From Chlamydiota bacterium (GTDB lineage: Bacteria; Chlamydiota; Chlamydiia; Chlamydiales; SM23-39): a stretch of DNA of 10,141 nt. Made by a program: the position numbers and the translations under genes. Every line of letters starts with the position of its first letter. Position 1 is the stretch's first letter. The stretch lies in contig DAIDLB010000080.1 in assembly GCA_027449725.1 (NCBI GenBank), positions 1 to 10,141 on the forward strand, given 5' to 3'. The notes under the pieces were generated by a model. It searched no databases and was not told where the DNA came from. It was given only the letters and a program-made list of their open reading frames with translations. Below are positions 5,948 through 10,141 of this stretch, piece after piece.

Positions 5948-7083
5948 TGCTTTAGTGAGTCGACAAAGGCCCTAAAGAGGGGGTTTTCCCGGACATTGGC
6001 AAACGCCTCATCCTGCAAAAACCGGTCCAAATCGAAAGAGCCGTGCTGCCAGGCAGACTGGATCCATCCCCCTGCCGGCTCGGGCTGCTGCAATCTGGCA
6101 AACGCTCTTGCATTCCGCATCGCCACGCCTTGGTTCGGAGCAAATTGATAACATTCCGCCGACAATTCTGCAACCAGCGCGTCATTTCCCTTCTCCGCCG
6201 CAAGAGCGTGGAGCAGAACAAGGGGCTCTCCTTCCAGATGCTTTTTCACGCCCAAGAGGAGCTGATAGGCTTCCTCTTTTTTGCCGCTCTCGACATAAAG
6301 AAAGGCAAGAGTTTGCGACGCGCTCGCCGCCAACACCCCGCCGGGCGCTTTTTGAAGCACGTCTTCAAAGAGGCGCACTGCGCCGGCCTTGTCCCCTTTT
6401 TGCAGGAGTTCCTCTCCCTGCAGGATCTCTTTTGTCAGCGCCTCTTCCCTATCGGAAGAAGTGGCCAGCCGGCTTTTCCGCCAGCTGTCAAAGCTCTGGA
6501 ATGCAAAAAGAAAAAGGAACGCGCCAATCAAAAATTGCTGGATGACGAAAAAGGCGAGGCTGACAAGCGCTGCAATGATGGCGCCGATCAGAAGAGACGC
6601 GCGGAATCCCTTGATGCCGAAAAACCCTTCCAACGCGATCCGGAGGAGCTGGCCGCCATCGAGCGGCAGCACCGGAAGCAAGTTTACAACGCTCCAAAAG
6701 AGGTTCGCCACCATGAACAGCGTCAAGATCCCCTTTCCCAAAGGGCCCCAGGACATCTGCAATAAAGCCGCAGCAAGAACGGCCAGCCCTATCCCGGCCA
6801 GAGGGCCGTTGAAGACGATGATGAACTGCTTCCAGAATTTAAGCTTCGGCCCCTCGTAGGTCGTAAGTCCCCCGAGGGCGACAAGCCGGATCTGCGCCTT
6901 CTGACGAAAGCAGACCGCCGTCAACGCATGGCCGAACTCATGGACTAAAACAGAGACGAAGATGATGCCTATCCAAATAAGCATCCCAAAGACCGAGCGC
7001 CCATTCATCAAGCCTATGATCGCTGCGACAAGCCAAAAAAGAGGATGGATAGAGATCGGGATCGGCCCGGGAATGCGGATCAT
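5944..7083 (-). CDS. Site-2-protease-like M50 membrane metalloprotease with TPR-like tail
   Basis: A 379-residue protein. Residues 1-200 form a compact multi-helix membrane domain with the zinc motif HEFGH (His48, Glu49, His52) and the second M50 motif [11 protein letters not shown] (134-144), whose Asp142 is the third metal ligand. Family knowledge: such intramembrane proteases cut membrane-anchored substrates, for example anti-sigma factors. There is no PDZ domain, unlike RseP, and no CBS pair, unlike the SpoIVFB/Rip3-like group. Instead residues about 212-379 look like TPR helices ([20 protein letters not shown], 224-243; [20 protein letters not shown], 255-274). The end, [20 protein letters not shown] (355-374), resembles the closing segment of many TPR proteins. 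The tail should be a protein-binding module. The start ATG overlaps the sucD stop (ATGA), and the lipoprotein gene overlaps the end the same way. Substrate unknown. Confidence 0.88.
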   Translation of the reverse strand: MIRIPGPIPISIHPLFWLVAAIIGLMNGRSVFGMLIWIGIIFVSVLVHEFGHALTAVCFRQKAQIRLVALGGLTTYEGPKLKFWKQFIIVFNGPLAGIGLAVLAAALLQMSWGPLGKGILTLFMVANLFWSVVNLLPVLPLDGGQLLRIALEGFFGIKGFRASLLIGAIIAALVSLAFFVIQQFLIGAFLFLFAFQSFDSWRKSRLATSSDREEALTKEILQGEELLQKGDKAGAVRLFEDVLQKAPGGVLAASASQTLAFLYVESGKKEEAYQLLLGVKKHLEGEPLVLLHALAAEKGNDALVAELSAECYQFAPNQGVAMRNARAFARLQQPEPAGGWIQSAWQHGSFDLDRFLQDEAFANVRENPLFRAFVDSLKQ

Positions 7084-7955
7084 CGCTTCATCGCCGCTTT
7101 GACTGCATGGCCCATCTGGGCGGGAGAGCGGGTGATGACGGCGCCGACTTTCTCAAACGCCTCGAACTTCGCCTCAGCCGTCCCCTTGCCGCCCGAGATG
7201 ATCGCGCCGGCATGCCCCATCCGCTTTCCCTCGGGGGCCGTCGCTCCGGCAATGAAGACGGCAAGCGGCTTGCTCCCATGCTTCGCATACCAGGCAGCCG
7301 CCTCTTCTTCCGCATCTCCCCCGATCTCGCCGATCAGAAGGATTGCCTTTGTCTCGGGATCTTTTTCAAAGAGCGCCAGAACGTCGACGAAATTGGTTCC
7401 GTTGAGCGGGTCGCCGCCGATGCCGACGCAGGTCGACTGGCCGAGACCGTTTTGCGTCGTCTGCCAAACCGCTTCGTAGGTCAGCGTGCCCGATCGCGAA
7501 ACAATCCCGACAGCCCCCTTTTGATGGATATAGCCGGGCATAATCCCGATCTTGCACTCTCCGGGCGTGATGAGCCCCGGGCAATTCGGGCCGATGAGCC
7601 TCGAGTGCTTCGATTGACTCAAAACGCGCTTTACTTCAAGCATATCGCGGACCGGAATCCCCTCAGTGATGCAGACGATAAGCGAAATTTGAGCGTCTTC
7701 CGCCTCCAAAATCGCATCGGCGGCAAAAGGCGCCGGAACAAAAATCAAAGAGACATCCGGGTTCAGCGCCTGCTTCGCCTCATGCACCGTATCGAAGATC
7801 GGAAGGCCGAGCGTCTCCTGCCCCCCCTTGCCGGGCGTAGTCCCGCCGACTACCAACGTGCCATATTCCAGGCACTGCTCCGCATGGAACCGGCCGGCCT
7901 TTCCCGAGAGCCCCTGCACGATCACGCGCGTTTTTTTATGGATCAAGATCGCCAT
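7080..7955 (-). CDS. sucD: Succinyl-CoA synthetase (succinate-CoA ligase) alpha subunit
   Basis: A 291-residue alpha subunit, essentially the family's normal length. With SucC it interconverts succinyl-CoA + ADP (or GDP) + phosphate and succinate + CoA + nucleoside triphosphate in the TCA cycle, in the cytosol. The N-terminal Rossmann CoA-binding domain (about 4-100) has the [11 protein letters not shown] loop (14-24). [20 protein letters not shown] (122-141) is diagnostic. The active-site phosphohistidine is His248 in [14 protein letters not shown] (247-260). It starts 3 bases after the sucC stop and overlaps the next gene by 4 bases. No oddities seen in the active site. Confidence 0.97.
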   Translation of the reverse strand: MAILIHKKTRVIVQGLSGKAGRFHAEQCLEYGTLVVGGTTPGKGGQETLGLPIFDTVHEAKQALNPDVSLIFVPAPFAADAILEAEDAQISLIVCITEGIPVRDMLEVKRVLSQSKHSRLIGPNCPGLITPGECKIGIMPGYIHQKGAVGIVSRSGTLTYEAVWQTTQNGLGQSTCVGIGGDPLNGTNFVDVLALFEKDPETKAILLIGEIGGDAEEEAAAWYAKHGSKPLAVFIAGATAPEGKRMGHAGAIISGGKGTAEAKFEAFEKVGAVITRSPAQMGHAVKAAMKR

Positions 7956-7958
7956 GCC

Positions 7959-9125
7959 CTACCTGCCCCTTGCCGCTTCAACCGCCATCTTGGCCGCCGT
8001 CTCCAGGCTGTCCGCGCTTGCAATCTTGAGGTGGCTTGCCGCAAAAAGGCGCCTCCCTTCCTGCACGTTCGTCCCCTCTAGACGGACCACGATCGGCACC
8101 GCAATGTTGAGCTCTTTCGCCGCATGGATCACTCCCTCGGCAATCGTCGCGCAGTTCATGATCCCGCCGAAAATATTGACCAGCACAGCCTTCACCTTCG
8201 GATCGGACAAAATAATTCGAAACCCTTCGGCCACCTTTTCCTTCGTCGCGCTGCCGCCCACATCGAGAAAGTTTGCCGGAGCTGCTCCATGCAGTTGGAT
8301 GATGTCCATCGTCGCCATCGCAAGCCCCGCGCCGTTGACCATGCAGCCGATCTCGCCGTGCATCGCGATATAGGCCAAATCATGTTCCTTGGCCGCAGCC
8401 TCCTGCGGAGAGATCTGCGTCGGGTCGAAGTGCTTGACAATATCCGCCTGGCGGAAGAGAGCGTTGTCGTCGATGCTCATCTTGGCGTCGAGAGCCAAAA
8501 GCTGGTTTTGCGGTGTCAGGACAAGCGGATTGATCTCGAGGAGCGCTGCGTCTTTATCGATGAAGCACTTTGCGAGTCGCTGCGCCAGGGCTGCCCCCTG
8601 CTTGGCCAGATCCCCCGTCCATCCCATGAATTTCGTCAGCCGCAGAATTTGATAAGGGCGGAGCCTGCCGTCGAACGAAAAGGGCATCGTTAAAATCTTT
8701 TCCGGCGACTTTTCCGCCACCTCCTCGATCTCGACGCCCCCTTCGGGCGAAGCGATCAGGACAGGCGCGGCCCTATTCCGGTCGATCAGAGCGCCGATAT
8801 AGTACTCTTTGGCGATATCGGCCGGCTCGCTGATGATCACCTTATAGGCGACGACCCCTTCGGGGCCCGTCTGCCGGTTGACCATCTTCATACCGATGAG
8901 CGCTTTCGCAACGGTCTCGATTTCATGGCGGTTTTTCGCGAACTTGACCCCGCCGGCCTTGCCACGCCCGCCCGCATGCACCTGAATCTTGATCACCGCC
9001 TTCTCGAGGCGGAGCAGAGCTGCCCCCGCTATCGCCTCCTCGACGCTCGCCGCAACGGCAAACGGAGGGACAGCGACGCCGTAGTGCTGCAAAATTTCTT
9101 TAGCCTGGTACTCGTGGAGATTCAT
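7959..9125 (-). CDS. sucC: Succinyl-CoA synthetase (succinate-CoA ligase) beta subunit
   Basis: A 388-residue beta subunit, the same length as E. coli SucC. The ATP-grasp domain (about 1-240) starts MNLHEYQAKEIL and has the nucleotide-binding loop VHAGGRGKAGGVK (49-61). Mg2+ ligands Asn199 (LEINP) and Asp213 sit at the E. coli positions. The C-terminal CoA-ligase domain contains NGAGLAMATMD (264-274), FLDVGGSAT (286-294) and NIFGGI (317-322). It binds the nucleotide and succinate and passes phosphate to the SucD histidine. Whether it prefers ATP or GTP cannot be read safely. A Shine-Dalgarno (GAGG, 4 bases before the ATG) supports the start. It is the first gene of a four-gene minus-strand operon and is divergent from ftsY. 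Confidence 0.97.
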   Translation of the reverse strand: MNLHEYQAKEILQHYGVAVPPFAVAASVEEAIAGAALLRLEKAVIKIQVHAGGRGKAGGVKFAKNRHEIETVAKALIGMKMVNRQTGPEGVVAYKVIISEPADIAKEYYIGALIDRNRAAPVLIASPEGGVEIEEVAEKSPEKILTMPFSFDGRLRPYQILRLTKFMGWTGDLAKQGAALAQRLAKCFIDKDAALLEINPLVLTPQNQLLALDAKMSIDDNALFRQADIVKHFDPTQISPQEAAAKEHDLAYIAMHGEIGCMVNGAGLAMATMDIIQLHGAAPANFLDVGGSATKEKVAEGFRIILSDPKVKAVLVNIFGGIMNCATIAEGVIHAAKELNIAVPIVVRLEGTNVQEGRRLFAASHLKIASADSLETAAKMAVEAARGR

Positions 9126-9154
9126 TGATCCTCATTCCCCTTATCTGTTAGAAT
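9125..9154 (+). promoter_or_regulatory. Predicted ftsY promoter with extended -10
   Basis: The -35 box TTGATC (9125-9130, 4 of 6) is 18 bases from the -10 box TAGAAT (9149-9154, 5 of 6). TG at 9146-9147 gives an extended -10 (TGTTAGAAT). The expected start is about 9160-9162. The -35 box begins at the first base of the divergent sucC start codon. Confidence 0.5.
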
Positions 9155-9173
9155 GGGGTTTTCAGGCAATGGG

Positions 9174-10058
9174 ATGTTTCAGTTTTTCAAGAAAATCGGC
9201 TCGCGCCTCGGCCAAAAGATCCGCTTTCTCTTTGGCGCCAAGATCGACGAAGCGTCCTATGAAGAGCTCGAGAGCCTCTTCTATGAGGCCGACCTCGGCG
9301 CCCCCCTTTCTGCCGAACTCGTAGAACAAATCCGCGCCCTCCTCAAAAAAAACCCCGACCTCCCCAGCGATAAAATCCTGCAAGAGATCCGAGCCTCCCT
9401 CCTCCGCTTCTTCCAGCCCCCTCTCCCCATTCCGCCCGCCTCTCCTCACATCATTTTGATCGTCGGCGTCAACGGCAGCGGCAAAACGACCAGCCTTGCC
9501 AAGCTCGCCGCCCACTACCGCAAACAGGGGAAAAAAGTCGTCATCGCCGCCGGCGACACCTTCCGCGCCGCCTCCGTCGAACAGCTCGAGCGCTGGGCGA
9601 AGGCCATCGGCGCCGACCTCATCAAGTCCCAGCCTAACAGCGACCCCTCCGCCGTCGCCTTCGACGCCCTGGCCGCCGCCAAAGCACGCGGAGCAGACGT
9701 CGTTCTCATCGACACCGCCGGACGGCTCCAAACAAAAACTGAACTCATGCAAGAACTCGCGAAGATCCGCAGGATCTGCGACAAGCAAATCCCGGGTTCC
9801 CCTCAAGAAACCCTTCTCGTCCTCGACGCGACGATTGGACAAAACGCCCTCGACCAGGCCAAAGCATTCCACAGCTTCACTCCCCTCACCGGCCTCATCC
9901 TCACCAAACTCGACGGCTCGGCAAAAGGCGGCATCGCCGTCGCCATCCAAAAAGAACTCAAAATTCCAATCCTCTGGACAGGCACGGGAGAGGCAGCCGA
10001 AGACTTTCAACCCTTTGACGCCCCCGCCTTCATCGACGCGCTCCTCAACCTCGAGTGA
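9174..10058 (+). CDS. ftsY: Signal recognition particle receptor GTPase FtsY
   Basis: A 294-residue protein with the N and G domains of SRP GTPases. It docks ribosome-SRP complexes at the inner membrane for insertion of membrane proteins. The helical N domain spans about 1-85. G1/P-loop is GVNGSGKTT (98-106). Next come DTFRAAS (128-134), G3 DTAGR (180-184), the FtsY-type DATIGQNAL (218-226), G4 TKLDGSAKGG (244-253) and a closing GEAAEDFQPFD (272-282). The long acidic A domain of E. coli FtsY is missing; instead there is a short basic amphipathic N-terminus (FFKKIGSRLGQKIRFLF) that could bind the membrane. I prefer ATG 9174 over ATG 9153. The latter lies inside the predicted -10 box and has no ribosome binding site, while CAGG lies 7 bases before 9174. 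Codon use is markedly C-ending. Confidence 0.95.
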   Translation: MFQFFKKIGSRLGQKIRFLFGAKIDEASYEELESLFYEADLGAPLSAELVEQIRALLKKNPDLPSDKILQEIRASLLRFFQPPLPIPPASPHIILIVGVNGSGKTTSLAKLAAHYRKQGKKVVIAAGDTFRAASVEQLERWAKAIGADLIKSQPNSDPSAVAFDALAAAKARGADVVLIDTAGRLQTKTELMQELAKIRRICDKQIPGSPQETLLVLDATIGQNALDQAKAFHSFTPLTGLILTKLDGSAKGGIAVAIQKELKIPILWTGTGEAAEDFQPFDAPAFIDALLNLE

Positions 10059-10098
10059 GAGACTGAAAATCGTATTCTTTTAAAAACAGAACCATTGC

Positions 10099-10116
10099 GG
10101 TGGGCTTTGGCCCGCC
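10099..10116. terminator. Possible stem-loop after ftsY
   Basis: GGTGGGC (10099-10105) pairs with 10110-10116 through 7 pairs, one of them T-G, with a 4-base loop. No T-run follows on the + strand. On the minus strand a T-rich run lies about 15 bases further on. It could end ftsY or a minus-strand gene beyond the edge of the window. Weak evidence. Confidence 0.25.
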
Positions 10117-10141
10117 TGGGTACTCGAACCAGCCGGTACTA

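Noticed and set aside
5480..6148. Plus-strand open frame of 222 codons opposite the lipoprotein and protease genes
   Set aside because: No recognisable domain or ribosome binding site. The minus-strand genes here have clear motifs and operon overlaps, so this is a shadow.
9153..9173. FtsY start at ATG 9153
   Set aside because: This ATG lies within the predicted -10 box and has no Shine-Dalgarno. MFQFFKK from 9174 resembles usual short FtsY starts.
10095..10141. 3' end of a minus-strand tRNA
   Set aside because: GGTTCGAGT resembles a T-loop, but no 5-bp T-stem closes around a 7-base loop, and there is no proper acceptor strand or CCA in register. Not called as a tRNA.

Overview
The window (10,141 bases, GC-rich, almost fully coding) looks like chromosomal DNA of a Gram-negative bacterium with an aerobic respiratory chain. 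The set ftsY, sucC, sucD and htrA close together recalls the order I remember from Chlamydiae, so an environmental (Parachlamydiales-like) chlamydia is my best guess. The base composition is richer in GC than the chlamydial pathogens, and the assignment rests on gene context only.

Layout. (1) 1-1546: htrA (+), a periplasmic serine protease/chaperone with two PDZ domains, preceded by two adjacent perfect hairpins and followed by a strong 15-bp stem-loop. (2) 1563-5215: a compact cyoABCD operon (+) for a bo3-type quinol oxidase. Its genes overlap by 1, 11 and 4 bases. No cyoE (heme O synthase) follows. (3) 5216-5509: a gene-poor gap between convergent operons. It holds a nested inverted-repeat element of about 160 bp and a smaller stem-loop. 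(4) 9125 down to 5510 (-): sucC, sucD, a site-2-protease-like membrane metalloprotease with a TPR-like tail, and a small coiled-coil lipoprotein. Spacing is 3 bases, then two ATGA overlaps, so this reads as one operon. (5) 9174-10058: ftsY (+), the SRP receptor GTPase, divergent from sucC across a 48-base gap. The last 83 bases hold a small stem-loop and no identifiable gene.

How the genes work together. SucCD makes or uses succinyl-CoA in the TCA cycle, which feeds reduced quinone to the respiratory chain. CyoABCD oxidises quinol and reduces oxygen at the inner membrane. HtrA, the S2P-like protease and FtsY all serve membrane or envelope protein targeting and quality control.

The most interesting observation is in the oxidase. 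Its haem, copper, quinol-site and D-channel residues are all present. Both signature residues of the proton K-channel are replaced: the subunit I lysine (E. coli CyoB K362) is Gln361, and the subunit II entrance glutamate (E. coli CyoA E89) is Ala88. Other points of note are a possible leaderless cyoA promoter inside the htrA terminator, the palindromic element after cyoD, and the unusual S2P/lipoprotein extension of the sucCD operon.
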